DNA of 64,000 nt from Campylobacter blaseri (GCF_013201895.1 NZ_CP053841.1:682001-746000), one strand, 5' to 3'. Counted from the stretch's first letter, positions 8,379 to 18,283 are shown. Notes: a model not told the origin generated them from the sequence alone. A program made the numbers and translations.

Positions 8379-9805
8379 AAAAAATTATATTTTTACTTTT
8401 AGTTTTTATTTATGCCTGTGCAGGAGAGCTAAAAATAGCAACTTTTAATGTTGAAAATTTATTTGATGATAAAAATAATGGCAATGAATATTATGATTTT
8501 AAGATAAAAAAAACAGGTAAATCAAATTGGAACTCGCACAAATATAATAAAAAACTAAAAGAGATAGCAAGTATTTTACAAAGTTTAAATGCTGATATTA
8601 TAGCCTTGCAAGAGATTGAAAATGAAGAGGTTTTAAAAAAATTAGCTAGTAAAAGTGGCTATAGATATAAAGCCTTTTCAAAAGGTAAAAATTCTCCTGT
8701 CGGGGTTGGATTTTTATCAAAAATTGCCATAGATAATACCAAAGTTTATAAAATTGAAAATGTAAAAACTAGAGATATTTTAAGGGCTGATTTTAGCTTA
8801 GACGGTAAAAAATTTAGCCTTTACACGACACATTTTTTAACAAAAAACCCTAGAGATAAAAGCAAAAAACAATCAAGAAAACAAGATAGAATTAAAAGTG
8901 CAAAAACACTTCAAAAGGCGGTTAAAGATACAAATTTATCAGTAGTTCTGGGTGACTTTAACACAGATTATAGTGCTAGGTATGACTTTCTTTTAAAAGA
9001 TATAATAAATGATGGATTTGTTAATTTATGGGATAACAAATTTGGATTTAATATAAACTCTAAAAAAAGCTCTCATATATCAGGTAGAGCAATTGATCAT
9101 ATACTTCTTAGCTCTAGTTTTTTTAAAAATGGTAAGCTTTTTTATAAAAATGGGAGTTTTGGTAAATTTGATGAGCTTAGATTTTTTAATACAAGAAAAC
9201 GCAGTGTCTCAGATCACTTTCCTATATATTTCACTATAACAACTGATGAAAAACAATCTTTTAAATATAGTAAAAAGTTAAAAAATGAGAGTATAAATTT
9301 CCAAGAAAAGAATGTGGCTTATAAATTTTCTAGTATAGATGAAATTTATGGAAAAGATATAAAAAAACCTATTTTATTAAAAAATTTAGTAGTTATATAT
9401 AAAGATAAATTTGGCATTAGCTTAGGAGATAAAGCTGGGCGGGGAGTGTATCTGTTCAGCAAAGATAACGATATAGAAACTGGCACAATGGTCGATGTGA
9501 TAGTATATAAGACAAATTTTTATAGAGGAAATTTTCAGATAAGAGATTTTAGATTTAACAAAATTTACGAGCAAAAGCCAAATCTATCTAATTATCTTTT
9601 ACCTGAGTCAAAGTTAAATACCGCAAGACATGGTGATGTGATAGAGAGTGTAACAGGAGATGTCAAAAATGGAAAAATACAGACAAATTTTGGTGAGTTT
9701 TTAATCTTTAGCCATAATAAAATTGTAAAAAATGGAAAAAATCAAACTTTTTACAATGTATTTTTTACAACTTATAAAGGTAAAAAGGAATTTGTGGTAA
9801 AATGA
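8375..9805 (+). CDS. Exported endonuclease/exonuclease/phosphatase family protein
   Basis: 476 residues. A Sec signal peptide (MKKIIFLLLVFIYACAG) leads into a DNase I-like EEP domain with all core motifs: KIATFNVENLFDD, DIIALQEIE (metal-binding E), VVLGDFNTDY, and SVSDHFPIYF (catalytic D-H). After about residue 290 comes a second beta-rich region that looks like an OB-fold-type accessory domain, as in some extracellular nucleases. It is probably a periplasmic or secreted nuclease or phosphatase; the substrate cannot be read from sequence. The start shares ATGA with trmL. EEP proteins that block DNA uptake are known in Campylobacter, but I cannot assign this one to them. Confidence 0.88.
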   Translation: MKKIIFLLLVFIYACAGELKIATFNVENLFDDKNNGNEYYDFKIKKTGKSNWNSHKYNKKLKEIASILQSLNADIIALQEIENEEVLKKLASKSGYRYKAFSKGKNSPVGVGFLSKIAIDNTKVYKIENVKTRDILRADFSLDGKKFSLYTTHFLTKNPRDKSKKQSRKQDRIKSAKTLQKAVKDTNLSVVLGDFNTDYSARYDFLLKDIINDGFVNLWDNKFGFNINSKKSSHISGRAIDHILLSSSFFKNGKLFYKNGSFGKFDELRFFNTRKRSVSDHFPIYFTITTDEKQSFKYSKKLKNESINFQEKNVAYKFSSIDEIYGKDIKKPILLKNLVVIYKDKFGISLGDKAGRGVYLFSKDNDIETGTMVDVIVYKTNFYRGNFQIRDFRFNKIYEQKPNLSNYLLPESKLNTARHGDVIESVTGDVKNGKIQTNFGEFLIFSHNKIVKNGKNQTFYNVFFTTYKGKKEFVVK

Positions 9806-9942
9806 TACATTATATTATGATTACTTTGTTTGTGATATTTATGATATTTTTAGTCGTAGGGTTTAACAAACAGATGATTGAAAAAAATGAAAAACGACAA
9901 GAAAATGAAAAACATAGGAAGAAAAATGAGATTATTGATTGA
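9802..9942 (+). CDS. Small membrane protein ahead of glyS
   Basis: A 46-residue ORF beginning in an ATGA overlap with the nuclease stop. It starts MIHYIMITLFVIFMIFLVVG, one membrane segment, and then has a highly charged K/E/R/N tail predicted to be cytoplasmic and helical. Its last 17 bases overlap the start of glyS in another frame, and it supplies the AGGAAG ribosome site for glyS within its own codons. The coupling on both sides and the TM-plus-charged-tail design argue that it is real. The function is unknown. Confidence 0.65.
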   Translation: MIHYIMITLFVIFMIFLVVGFNKQMIEKNEKRQENEKHRKKNEIID

Positions 9943-11935
9943 AATAGGCGTAGAAGAGTTACCTGCAATTCCTTTTTTAAAAGAGTTAGAAAACATAAAA
10001 CCAAAGTTTATAAAACTTTTAGATGAAAATGGTTTGAGTTGTGATTTTTCTTTTGAATATACTCCAAGAAGACTTGTTATATTTAGCCAAAATTTTCCAG
10101 AAAAGCAAAAAAATGAGGAAATTCAAAGCTATGGAGCTCCTAAAAATATTGCATTGGTTGATGGGAAATGGAGCAGAGCAGCACAAAGTTTTGCTAAAAA
10201 ATGCGGTATAAGTGAATATGAGCTTGAGTTTGTGCAAAAAGATGGTAAAGAGGTTTTATATTTTCAAAGCATAAAAAAAGGAAAGGATAGCTACCTGGTT
10301 TTAGAAGGCTTGATAGATGAGTTTTTGAAATCTTTAAATTTTGGAAAATCCATGAGATGGGGTGATACAGAGTATGAATTTATAAGACCTATTCGCTCAA
10401 TTGCTTGTGTTTTGGACGATAAAAATGTAGATATAAAGATTTTTGGTATAAGTTCAAAAATGGCTTTTTACCCACATAGAAATTTTGGCTATGAGCTAAT
10501 TAGTTTTGCAAGTATTGATGAGTATTTTAAAAAGTTACCAGAGTTTGGAGTTGTTTTAAGTAAAACAAAAAGAGAAGAGAAAATTTTAAAAGAGTTTGAA
10601 GAGATTGAGAAAAAAAGTGGGCTTAAAATAGAACTTGATAGAGATTTGCTCGATGAGATTGTTTCAATTACAGAGCACCCAACTGCCTTGCTTGGTGAGT
10701 TTGACAAAGAGTTTTTAGTTCTTCCAAAAGAGGTTATCATAACTTCTATGAAAGAAAATCAAAGATATTTTCCAGTTTTTAAAAATGATAAGCTAAGTAA
10801 CCATTTTATAGTGGTTAGCAACTCACTATCTAGCGATAACAATATTATAATTAAAGGAAATGAAAAAGTTTTAAGGGCAAGACTTAGTGATGCAATGTTC
10901 TTTTGGGAAAACGATATAAAAGTTGGGTTAAAACCTGAGAGTTTAAAAGATATAGTTTATATGAAAGAGCTTGGAAGTGTTTATGAAAAAGAGCTTAGAG
11001 AGAGTAGTATAGCTTTAAAATTGGCTGATATTTATAAAGATAAATTTAGCAAGAATATAAACGAGCTTTTAAAAAGAGCTATCATGCTTAGCAAGGCTGA
11101 TTTAACAACTTCAATGGTTGGAGAGTTTGGCGAGCTTCAAGGGATAATTGGAAGCTATTATGCTAAAGAGCAAAATGAAGATGAAAGTATAGTAAAAGCT
11201 ATAAATGAGCAGTATCTTCCAACAGGAGAAAACAGCAAACTTCCAACATCACTTTTTTCTTCAATTGTATCACTCTCTTCAAAACTTGATAACATTATGG
11301 GGCTTTTTTCAATAGGTAAAATTCCAACAGGAAATAAGGATCCTTACGCTTTAAGAAGAGCTGCAAACGGGGTTTTAAAGATAGCTATTAATGAAAATAT
11401 AAGTTTTAATTTACCTCAAATTTTAGAAGAAATTTCTAGTAACTATGCTAAATTTGATTTAAAAACAGTTGAAAACTTTATACTTGATAGATTAAATACG
11501 ATTTATGATACCAACCCTTCAATCATCAATGCTTGTTTGCATAGTGGACAAAGAGATATAAAAGCTTTAAATAGTGCCATTATAGCGCTTGATGAGATAG
11601 CTAAAGATAGTGGATTTAAAGAGAAATTTACAACTTTTAAAAGGGTTGCAAATATAATTAAAGATCAAAAAATCAGCGAAGTTGATGAGAGAAGATTTGA
11701 GTTAGATGCTGAAAAAAAGCTTTATAACGAGTTTAAAAATCTAAAATTAGAACTAACTGATTATAAAGAGTATTTAAATAGCCTTTTTGGATTAAAAGAT
11801 AAAATTGATAATTTTTTTGATAAAGTTATGATAAATGTTGATGATGAGAAAATCAAAGAGAATAGAGTAGCACTTATAGGACAAATTTATAAGGCATTCT
11901 TAAAAGTTGCTGATATAAAAGAGATATCAATATAA
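9926..11935 (+). CDS. glyS: Glycyl-tRNA synthetase beta subunit GlyS
   Basis: Beta subunit of the alpha2-beta2 glycyl-tRNA synthetase; needed with GlyQ to charge tRNA-Gly. About 669 residues from ATG 9926 (LLIEIGVEELPA, the standard N-terminus), with EYTPRRLVIF, a long HD-like middle part (MRWGDTEYEFIRPIRSI; SITEHPTALLGEF; ENQRYFPVF) and PTGNKDPYALRRAANGVL. An upstream in-frame ATG at 9878 is rejected because it would add 16 charged residues before the canonical start and lacks a ribosome site. glyQ is not in the window. A hairpin follows the stop. Confidence 0.95.
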   Translation: MRLLIEIGVEELPAIPFLKELENIKPKFIKLLDENGLSCDFSFEYTPRRLVIFSQNFPEKQKNEEIQSYGAPKNIALVDGKWSRAAQSFAKKCGISEYELEFVQKDGKEVLYFQSIKKGKDSYLVLEGLIDEFLKSLNFGKSMRWGDTEYEFIRPIRSIACVLDDKNVDIKIFGISSKMAFYPHRNFGYELISFASIDEYFKKLPEFGVVLSKTKREEKILKEFEEIEKKSGLKIELDRDLLDEIVSITEHPTALLGEFDKEFLVLPKEVIITSMKENQRYFPVFKNDKLSNHFIVVSNSLSSDNNIIIKGNEKVLRARLSDAMFFWENDIKVGLKPESLKDIVYMKELGSVYEKELRESSIALKLADIYKDKFSKNINELLKRAIMLSKADLTTSMVGEFGELQGIIGSYYAKEQNEDESIVKAINEQYLPTGENSKLPTSLFSSIVSLSSKLDNIMGLFSIGKIPTGNKDPYALRRAANGVLKIAINENISFNLPQILEEISSNYAKFDLKTVENFILDRLNTIYDTNPSIINACLHSGQRDIKALNSAIIALDEIAKDSGFKEKFTTFKRVANIIKDQKISEVDERRFELDAEKKLYNEFKNLKLELTDYKEYLNSLFGLKDKIDNFFDKVMINVDDEKIKENRVALIGQIYKAFLKVADIKEISI

Positions 11936-11948
11936 GTTAAATTATAGT

Positions 11949-11976
11949 TCAAATTTGATAAAATATTCAAATTTGA
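11949..11976 (+). terminator. Hairpin after glyS
   Basis: Two copies of TCAAATTTGA (11949-11958, 11967-11976) separated by 8 bases fold into a 10-bp stem followed by GTTTTATTTATTT. Each copy is itself a palindrome. It probably ends the glyS transcript before the polysaccharide locus. Confidence 0.5.
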
Positions 11977-12007
11977 GTTTTATTTATTTGTGGTTAGGGC
12001 TAAGAGG

Positions 12008-13039
12008 ATGACGGAGAAAATTTTAATAACAGGTGGAGCAGGATACATAGGAACACATACACTAGTGGAGCTTAGCAAGGCTGGTTATGAGTTTATAGTT
12101 TATGACAATTTCTCAAATTCCAAAGAAGAAGCCTTAAAAAGAGTTGAAAAAATTATAGGAAAAAGTGTAATTTTTGAAAAAGGCGATATAAGAGATACAA
12201 ATAGACTAAAAGATGTATTTAGCAAGTATGAAATTGATTCTGTTATACATTTTGCAGGATTAAAAGCTGTTGGAGAGTCTGTAGAAAAGCCACTTGAATA
12301 TTATGATAACAATGTAGTGGGCACTATAAAATTGCTTGAAATTATGAGAGAGTATAATTGCAAAAAGATTGTATTTAGCTCATCAGCGACTGTTTATAAT
12401 GAAAAAAATGCAAAAGATTATAAACCTCTAACTGAAAAAGATCCAGTAGGAAATGTATCAAACCCATATGGCGCAACTAAGTATATGATAGAGCAAATTT
12501 TAAAAGATTTTTATATATCTGATGATACATTTAAAATGGTTATTCTTAGGTATTTTAATCCAGTTGGTGCCCATGAAAGTGGACTAATTGGAGAGGATCC
12601 AAATGGCATTCCAAACAATCTTATGCCATATATTTCACAAACTGCTGCTGGAAAAAGAGAATTTTTAAGTGTATTTGGAGGGGATTATGATACAGTTGAT
12701 GGCACAGGGGTAAGAGACTATATACATGTGGTTGATTTAGCAAATGCTCATGTTAAAGCCTTAGAGTATCTAAACAAAGAAGTTTTTGATGCAAAAAATT
12801 CCATATTTAACATTGGAACAGGAAATGGATACTCTGTGCTTGATATGGTAAAAGCCTTTGAAAAGGCTAGTGGTAAAAAAGTGCCTTATAAAATAACTAA
12901 AAGAAGAGCAGGAGATATTGCTATATGTTATTCAGACCCATCTCTTGCAAAAAAAATCTTAAACTTTAAAGCAACTAAAACACTTGAAGATATGTGCAAG
13001 GATAGTTGGGGGTTTCAAAGTAAAAATGCAACCGGGTAG
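12008..13039 (+). CDS. galE: UDP-glucose/UDP-GlcNAc 4-epimerase GalE
   Basis: SDR-fold epimerase interconverting UDP-Glc/UDP-Gal and often UDP-GlcNAc/UDP-GalNAc, as the C. jejuni Gne/GalE does. 343 residues from ATG 12008, which follows AAGAGG; a GTG at 11990 would add six residues. NAD-binding ILITGGAGYIGTH, catalytic S in VFSSSATVY, Y-x3-K in PYGATKYMIEQIL, and LRYFNPVGAHESG are visible. It is the first gene of the polysaccharide locus and likely supplies galacto-configured precursors. Substrate range cannot be read with certainty. Confidence 0.92.
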   Translation: MTEKILITGGAGYIGTHTLVELSKAGYEFIVYDNFSNSKEEALKRVEKIIGKSVIFEKGDIRDTNRLKDVFSKYEIDSVIHFAGLKAVGESVEKPLEYYDNNVVGTIKLLEIMREYNCKKIVFSSSATVYNEKNAKDYKPLTEKDPVGNVSNPYGATKYMIEQILKDFYISDDTFKMVILRYFNPVGAHESGLIGEDPNGIPNNLMPYISQTAAGKREFLSVFGGDYDTVDGTGVRDYIHVVDLANAHVKALEYLNKEVFDAKNSIFNIGTGNGYSVLDMVKAFEKASGKKVPYKITKRRAGDIAICYSDPSLAKKILNFKATKTLEDMCKDSWGFQSKNATG

Positions 13040-13073
13040 TGGGTATTGAAAATAAATTAATTTAGAGGAAACT

Positions 13074-14348
13074 ATGGAAAAAAAATTGTGTGTTATTGGG
13101 CTCGGATATGTGGGATTGCCACTAGCTCATGCTTTTAGTAAAAAGTATAAAGTTATAGGTTTTGATATAAATGAATTAAGAATTGAAGAGCTAAGCAATG
13201 GGTTTGATAGGACATTGGAGCTTTCAAAAGAGCAAGTAGAAGAGGCCAAAAAAAATGGGATGACTTTTTCAAATAAGCTAGAAGATATAAAAGACTGTAA
13301 TATTTATATAGTAACAGTTCCAACTCCAGTTGATAGTAAGAATAAACCCGATTTAACTCCTTTGATAAAATCATCAGCAACCATAGGTAAAGTCCTTAGC
13401 AAGGGAGATATCGTTATATACGAAAGCACTGTTTATCCAGGAGTTACTGAAGAAATTTGTGTTCCTGAACTTGAAAAGACTTCTGGGCTTAAATTTAATA
13501 AAGATTTCTTTTGTGGATACTCTCCTGAACGTATAAATCCAGGCGATAAAGAGCATACTGTTAGTAAAATTTTAAAAATCACAAGTGGAAGCACCAAAGA
13601 GATTGCAGATGTTGTTGATAAGCTTTATCAAAGCATAATAACAGCAGGAACTTTTAAAGCAACTTCTATAAAAGTAGCAGAGGCGGCAAAAGTTATAGAA
13701 AATACTCAAAGAGATGTTAATATTGCACTGGTTAACGAACTTGCTTTGATATTTGATACCATGGGCATAGATACCAACGAAGTTATAGAAGCAGCGGCTA
13801 CTAAGTGGAATTTTATAAAGTTAAAACCAGGTCTTGTTGGCGGGCATTGTATAGGAGTTGATCCATACTATCTTACTTTTAGAGCAGAAGAGTTGGGATA
13901 TACTCCAAATTTGATCCTAGGTGCTAGACAGATAAATAATGCAATGGGTAAATATATAGCAGAAAAAACTATAAAAATTCTAATAGACAATGACAAAAAA
14001 ATTAAAAATTCAAATATTTTAGTTTTGGGTGTTACCTTTAAAGAAAATTGCCCAGATGTAAGAAATACTAAGGTTATAGATATAGTTGATGAGTTGCGTA
14101 AATATGGAACTAATGTAGATATTTATGACCCGTGGGTGGATTTAAGTGAAGAAAAAACACACTTTACTCATGAGCTAATGGCTAAAAATCCTTTTGAGCT
14201 TGAGAAAAAATATGATGCTATAGTTGTAGCAGTTGCCCATGATGAGTTTATAAAACTAACTAAAGAGGATTATAAAAGTATTTCAAATGGAAAAGAAATT
14301 TTAATAGATATTAAAGGGATTTTGGAAAATCCTGACTGGAGGTTATAA
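13074..14348 (+). CDS. tviB: UDP-GlcNAc C6-dehydrogenase (TviB/WbpO type)
   Basis: NAD-dependent oxidation of the C6 hydroxyl of UDP-GlcNAc (or UDP-GalNAc) to the uronic acid. 424 residues with CVIGLGYVGLPLAHAF at the N-terminus, ESTVYPGVTEE, GYSPERINPGD, AKVIENTQRDVNIALVNELA, the catalytic cysteine in PGLVGGHCIGVDPYYL (about 260), and VTFKENCPDVRN. These match Salmonella TviB closely and are unlike the N-terminus I remember for P. aeruginosa WbpA, although the neighbours are the wbpB-D-E set. It makes the first intermediate for WbpB. The strong AGAGGAAACT ribosome site is 5 bases before the ATG, and wbpB starts 2 bases after its stop. Confidence 0.9.
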   Translation: MEKKLCVIGLGYVGLPLAHAFSKKYKVIGFDINELRIEELSNGFDRTLELSKEQVEEAKKNGMTFSNKLEDIKDCNIYIVTVPTPVDSKNKPDLTPLIKSSATIGKVLSKGDIVIYESTVYPGVTEEICVPELEKTSGLKFNKDFFCGYSPERINPGDKEHTVSKILKITSGSTKEIADVVDKLYQSIITAGTFKATSIKVAEAAKVIENTQRDVNIALVNELALIFDTMGIDTNEVIEAAATKWNFIKLKPGLVGGHCIGVDPYYLTFRAEELGYTPNLILGARQINNAMGKYIAEKTIKILIDNDKKIKNSNILVLGVTFKENCPDVRNTKVIDIVDELRKYGTNVDIYDPWVDLSEEKTHFTHELMAKNPFELEKKYDAIVVAVAHDEFIKLTKEDYKSISNGKEILIDIKGILENPDWRL

Positions 14349-14350
14349 TT

Positions 14351-15313
14351 ATGGAAAAGAAAAAATTTGCACTAATAGGTGCTTCAGGATATATAGCACC
14401 AAGGCATATGAAAGCTATTACTGAAACTGGAAACGAGCTTATAGCAGCACTTGATCCATATGATGGTATAGGCATTATGGATTCGCATTTTCCACAAGCA
14501 AATTTCTTCACTGAATTTGAAATGTTTGATAGTTTTATAGACAGATACCATAGAGAAAATTCAAAAAAGATAGACTATATAGCAATAACCACTCCTAACT
14601 ATTTACATAAATCCCATATAAGCTTTGCTTTAAGAGCTGGATGTGATGCGATATGTGAAAAACCACTTGTTTTAAACCCTAGTGATATTGATGATTTAAA
14701 AGTAATAGAAAAAGAGACAGGCAAAAAGACAAATAACATTTTTCAGTTAAGATTGCACCCATCTATAATAGCTTTAAAAGAAAAAATAACAAAAGAGCTA
14801 AAACAAAACCCAGATAAAGTCTATGACATAGACCTTACATATTTAACAAGCAGGGGAAAATGGTATTTTGTTTCATGGAAAGGCGATGAGAAAAAATCAG
14901 GAGGCATAGCTTCAAATATCGGTGTTCACTTCTATGATATGCTTTGTTGGATATTTGGTGAGGTTAAGGAAAATATAGTTCATCTAAAGACTCCAGATGT
15001 TAATGCTGGCTGGCTTAAATTAGAACATGCAAATGTTAGATGGTTTTTGTCAGTAAATTATGACTATATTCCACAAAACATTAAAGAGAGCGGTCAAACT
15101 ACCTATAGATCTATAAAAGTAGATGGGGATGAGATAGAATTTTCAGGCGGTTTTAGAGACCTGCACACAAGATCATATGAAGAGATATTAAAAGGAAATG
15201 GATTTCATTTAGATGAAGCTTATAATAGCATTAGAACAGTTTCTACAATTAGAAATTCTGATGTTATAGGGCTTAAGGGCGAGTATCACCCATTTTGTAA
15301 AAAGGTTAAATAA
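14351..15313 (+). CDS. wbpB: UDP-GlcNAcA 3-dehydrogenase WbpB (Gfo/Idh/MocA family)
   Basis: Oxidises C3 of UDP-N-acetyl-glucuronic acid, giving the 3-keto sugar that WbpE transaminates. In P. aeruginosa the NADH is recycled with 2-oxoglutarate. 320 residues with a Rossmann N-terminus ([18 protein letters not shown]), [11 protein letters not shown], and the family EKP lysine in [13 protein letters not shown] (about 97-109), then [16 protein letters not shown]. It is encoded between tviB and wbpD with almost no spacing. Confidence 0.92.
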   Translation: MEKKKFALIGASGYIAPRHMKAITETGNELIAALDPYDGIGIMDSHFPQANFFTEFEMFDSFIDRYHRENSKKIDYIAITTPNYLHKSHISFALRAGCDAICEKPLVLNPSDIDDLKVIEKETGKKTNNIFQLRLHPSIIALKEKITKELKQNPDKVYDIDLTYLTSRGKWYFVSWKGDEKKSGGIASNIGVHFYDMLCWIFGEVKENIVHLKTPDVNAGWLKLEHANVRWFLSVNYDYIPQNIKESGQTTYRSIKVDGDEIEFSGGFRDLHTRSYEEILKGNGFHLDEAYNSIRTVSTIRNSDVIGLKGEYHPFCKKVK

Positions 15314-15891
15314 TGGCAAAGTTTTTTTCTCATGAATCTTCATATGTAGATGAAAATGTAAAAATTGGTGACAATACTAAAATTTGGCATTTTTCACATG
15401 TTCTTAACGGAACAACTATAGGAGATAACTGCTCATTTGGTCAAAATTGCGTAGTTGGCCCAAATGTAAAAATTGGCAATGGTGTAAAAGTTCAAAATAA
15501 CATAAGTATTTATGAGGGTGTAGAGGTCGAAGATGATGTCTTTTTAGGACCTTCTATGGTTTTTACAAATGTTATAAATCCAAGATCTTTTATAGTAAGA
15601 AAAGAGGAATTTAGAAAAACACTTCTAAAAAAAGGCTCTTCAGTTGGTGCAAATGCAACTATAGTTTGTGGTGTTACAATAGGACAATATGCACTTATTG
15701 GAAGTGGTGCTGTAGTAAATAAAGATGTAAAACCGTATGCTTTGATGGTTGGAGTTCCAGCCCGTCAAATTGGCTGGGTAAGCAAGGCAGGAAATACACT
15801 TAAATTTGATGAAAACAATGAAGCGGTTGATAGCTTTGACGGTAGTAAATATAAAATAGAAAATGAAAATTTAATTTTGATAAAAGAGTAG
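15313..15891 (+). CDS. wbpD: UDP-2-acetamido-3-amino-2,3-dideoxy-glucuronate N-acetyltransferase WbpD
   Basis: Acetylates the 3-amino group using acetyl-CoA to give UDP-GlcNAc(3NAc)A. 192 residues, a left-handed beta-helix of hexapeptide repeats ([38 protein letters not shown]) with NPRSF and the end motif [17 protein letters not shown], as in WbpD/WlbB proteins. The ATG overlaps the wbpB stop by one base (TAATGG). In pathway order WbpE acts before it although encoded after it. Confidence 0.93.
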   Translation: MAKFFSHESSYVDENVKIGDNTKIWHFSHVLNGTTIGDNCSFGQNCVVGPNVKIGNGVKVQNNISIYEGVEVEDDVFLGPSMVFTNVINPRSFIVRKEEFRKTLLKKGSSVGANATIVCGVTIGQYALIGSGAVVNKDVKPYALMVGVPARQIGWVSKAGNTLKFDENNEAVDSFDGSKYKIENENLILIKE

Positions 15892-15894
15892 AAG

Positions 15895-16980
15895 ATGAAA
15901 ATAGATTTTGCAAATTTACAAAAACAACATGAACTTTATAAAGATGAGATTGAGGCAGCTTTGTTAAAAGTTGCTAGAAAATGTAACTTTATAATGGGAG
16001 AAGAGGTGGGTCTTTTAGAAGATGAACTTTGCAAATTTAGTGGTGCAAAGCATGCTATAACTTGCTCAAATGGAACTGATGCACTTTTGCTAGCTTTAAT
16101 GGCACTTGATATCAAAGATAAAGATGAGGTTATAACTTCTCCTTTTACATTTATATCAACAGCTGAGGTTGTGGCTATGGTTGGTGCAAAGCCTGTTTTT
16201 GTGGATGTTGATGAGAAGAGCTATAATATAGATGCAAATTTAATTGAGGAAAAAATAACATCAAAAACAAAAGCAATCATCTCAGTTTCACTATATGGAC
16301 AGCCAAGCGATATAGAAAAGATAGAGCAAATTTGCAAAAAATACAAAATAAAACATATAATTGATGGTGCTCAAAGTTTTGGCTCAACCTATAATGAAAA
16401 ATGTGATAGTGCATTAGCAGATATCTCTTGCACATCTTTTTTTCCAGCTAAGCCACTTGGATGTTATGGCGATGGTGGTGCTGTTTTTACAAAAGATGAA
16501 GAGATTGCAAGTAAACTTAGAATGCTTAGAATTCATGGTCAAGACAGAAGGTATCATCACAAATATATTGGAATTGGTGGAAGACTTGATACAATTCAAG
16601 CAGCAGTTTTAAGGGTAAAACTCTCTCATTATGAAAAAGATTTAAGTTTAAGAAGAGAAGTGGCTAAAAAATATGATAAATTTTTACAAGATAAAGATGT
16701 AATTTTGCCTTTTACTGCTAAAAATGTAAATTCAGCTTGGGCACAATACTCAATCAGGGTTAAAAATAGAGATGTTGTTCAAGACAGGTTAAAACAGGCT
16801 GGAGTGCCTACGGCGGTTCACTATCCTATGCCACTTCACTTGCAAGAGTGTTTTGGGTATTTAGGCTATAAAAAAGGCGATTTTCCTATAGCTGAACTAG
16901 TTTCTAGCGAAGTTATGAGCTTACCTATGAATCCATACTTAAGCGATGAAGAGATAAAATATATAGTAGAAAAGATATAG
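15895..16980 (+). CDS. wbpE: UDP-2-acetamido-3-keto-glucuronate aminotransferase WbpE (DegT/DnrJ/EryC1)
   Basis: PLP enzyme that transfers an amino group from glutamate to the 3-keto sugar made by WbpB. 361 residues with MKIDFANLQKQHELYKDEIE at the N-terminus (the WbpE/WlbC form), CSNGTDALLLAL, and the internal aldimine lysine in SFFPAKPLGCYGDGG (about residue 185), then IGGRLDTIQAAVL and the C-terminal MSLPMNPYLSDEEI. AGAAG lies directly before the ATG. Together with tviB, wbpB, wbpD and wbpI the pathway to UDP-ManNAc(3NAc)A is complete. Confidence 0.94.
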   Translation: MKIDFANLQKQHELYKDEIEAALLKVARKCNFIMGEEVGLLEDELCKFSGAKHAITCSNGTDALLLALMALDIKDKDEVITSPFTFISTAEVVAMVGAKPVFVDVDEKSYNIDANLIEEKITSKTKAIISVSLYGQPSDIEKIEQICKKYKIKHIIDGAQSFGSTYNEKCDSALADISCTSFFPAKPLGCYGDGGAVFTKDEEIASKLRMLRIHGQDRRYHHKYIGIGGRLDTIQAAVLRVKLSHYEKDLSLRREVAKKYDKFLQDKDVILPFTAKNVNSAWAQYSIRVKNRDVVQDRLKQAGVPTAVHYPMPLHLQECFGYLGYKKGDFPIAELVSSEVMSLPMNPYLSDEEIKYIVEKI

Positions 16981-16981
16981 T

Positions 16982-18283
16982 TTGTTAAATAAATTAAAAC
17001 CAAAATCGGAATTTACTAAAAATGTTTTAACCCTAATGACAGGAACTACGATAGCTCAAGCTATACCCGTCGCTATAAGCCCTATACTTACTAGGATATA
17101 TACTCCTGAAGATTTTGGGGTTTTTGCTATATTTGTAGCTATAACATCAATCTTAGGGAGCATTGCAAATGGTCGCTATGAGTTAGCTATAATGCTTCCA
17201 AAAAAAGATGAAGATGCTATAAATTTAGTTGCTTTAGGTATTTTGATAACCCTTTCTATATCTTTAGTTTTTTTAATTATAATTATTGTGTTACATGGAT
17301 ATATCGTAGAAAAGTTAAATAATCAAGCCATAGGTTTTTGGCTATATTTTGTACCATTATCTATACTTTTAATAGGATTATGGAACGTTTTAAATTATTT
17401 TAATAATAGAAAAAAATACTATAAAGATTTAACTAAGGCGACGATAATAAAGTCAATAGTTATGGCTATAGCTCAACTTATTATAGGTTTTTTAAAACAA
17501 GGGCCATCTGGTTTAATAGGGGGAAACATCATCTCTCAATTCTTTGCGAATACTAAGCTATTTTTAAATATTACAAAAGAGAAAAAATTACTTAATAGTG
17601 TAAAAAAACCAAAAATAATAGCTCTGGCAAAAAAGTATAGAAAATTTGTTGTCTATGGAATACCATCAACATTATCAGATACTGGTGCTTTACAATTACC
17701 GTATTTAATGTTGCCAAAAATATTTGACTTATCCATAGCAGGTCATTTTGCTATAGCCAAAAGGGTTATATCTATTCCAGCTGGAATTATATCAAAATCT
17801 ATTTCCCAGGTTTTTTTTCAAACATTATCATCGAGGGAAAAAAATAAAGAAGATGGTTTTGCATTGCTTATTCAAACTATAAAAAAATTAACGATAATAT
17901 CTTTTTTTGCAAGTTTAATTTTGTTCATTTCTAGTCCATATTTATTTACATTTATTTTTGGTAGCAATTGGGCAGTCTCTGGCAAAATTGCTCAATATTT
18001 AGCACTTATATTTTTTATAACCTTTATCGTCTCTCCTTTGAGTATTTCTTTTTCTGTTACAATGGAGCTTCACAAGATAGCTATATGGCAAATTTCCTAT
18101 TTAATCTCTACATTTTTGTTTTTTTTGTTTTTCATATTTAATAAAATTGATCTTGAATTATTTTTGTTATTATTTACTATACATGAATATATTTTCTATT
18201 CAGCATATTTATATATAATAATAAATACAGTTAAAAAAATGGATAAAATAAATAAGGATAAAAATAAAACATGTGTGGAATAA
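16982..18283 (+). CDS. wzx: Polysaccharide repeat-unit flippase (Wzx-like)
   Basis: Integral inner-membrane protein of the oligosaccharide flippase family that moves undecaprenyl-PP-linked repeat units to the periplasmic side. 433 residues, about 12 hydrophobic helices. The N-terminus (LTLMTGTTIAQAIPVAISPI, then TRIYTPEDFGVFAIF) is the classic Wzx opening. No ATG is available: TTG 16982, one base after the wbpE stop, is the only reasonable start. The end overlaps asnB by 13 bases. Composition becomes more AT-rich from here, and function comes from family and context. Confidence 0.88.
   Translation: MLNKLKPKSEFTKNVLTLMTGTTIAQAIPVAISPILTRIYTPEDFGVFAIFVAITSILGSIANGRYELAIMLPKKDEDAINLVALGILITLSISLVFLIIIIVLHGYIVEKLNNQAIGFWLYFVPLSILLIGLWNVLNYFNNRKKYYKDLTKATIIKSIVMAIAQLIIGFLKQGPSGLIGGNIISQFFANTKLFLNITKEKKLLNSVKKPKIIALAKKYRKFVVYGIPSTLSDTGALQLPYLMLPKIFDLSIAGHFAIAKRVISIPAGIISKSISQVFFQTLSSREKNKEDGFALLIQTIKKLTIISFFASLILFISSPYLFTFIFGSNWAVSGKIAQYLALIFFITFIVSPLSISFSVTMELHKIAIWQISYLISTFLFFLFFIFNKIDLELFLLLFTIHEYIFYSAYLYIIINTVKKMDKINKDKNKTCVE

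Noticed and set aside
11949-11976. Regulator binding site made of two TCAAATTTGA palindromes
   Set aside because: The position directly after glyS and the T-rich tail fit a terminator better than an operator, although an operator for galE cannot be fully excluded.
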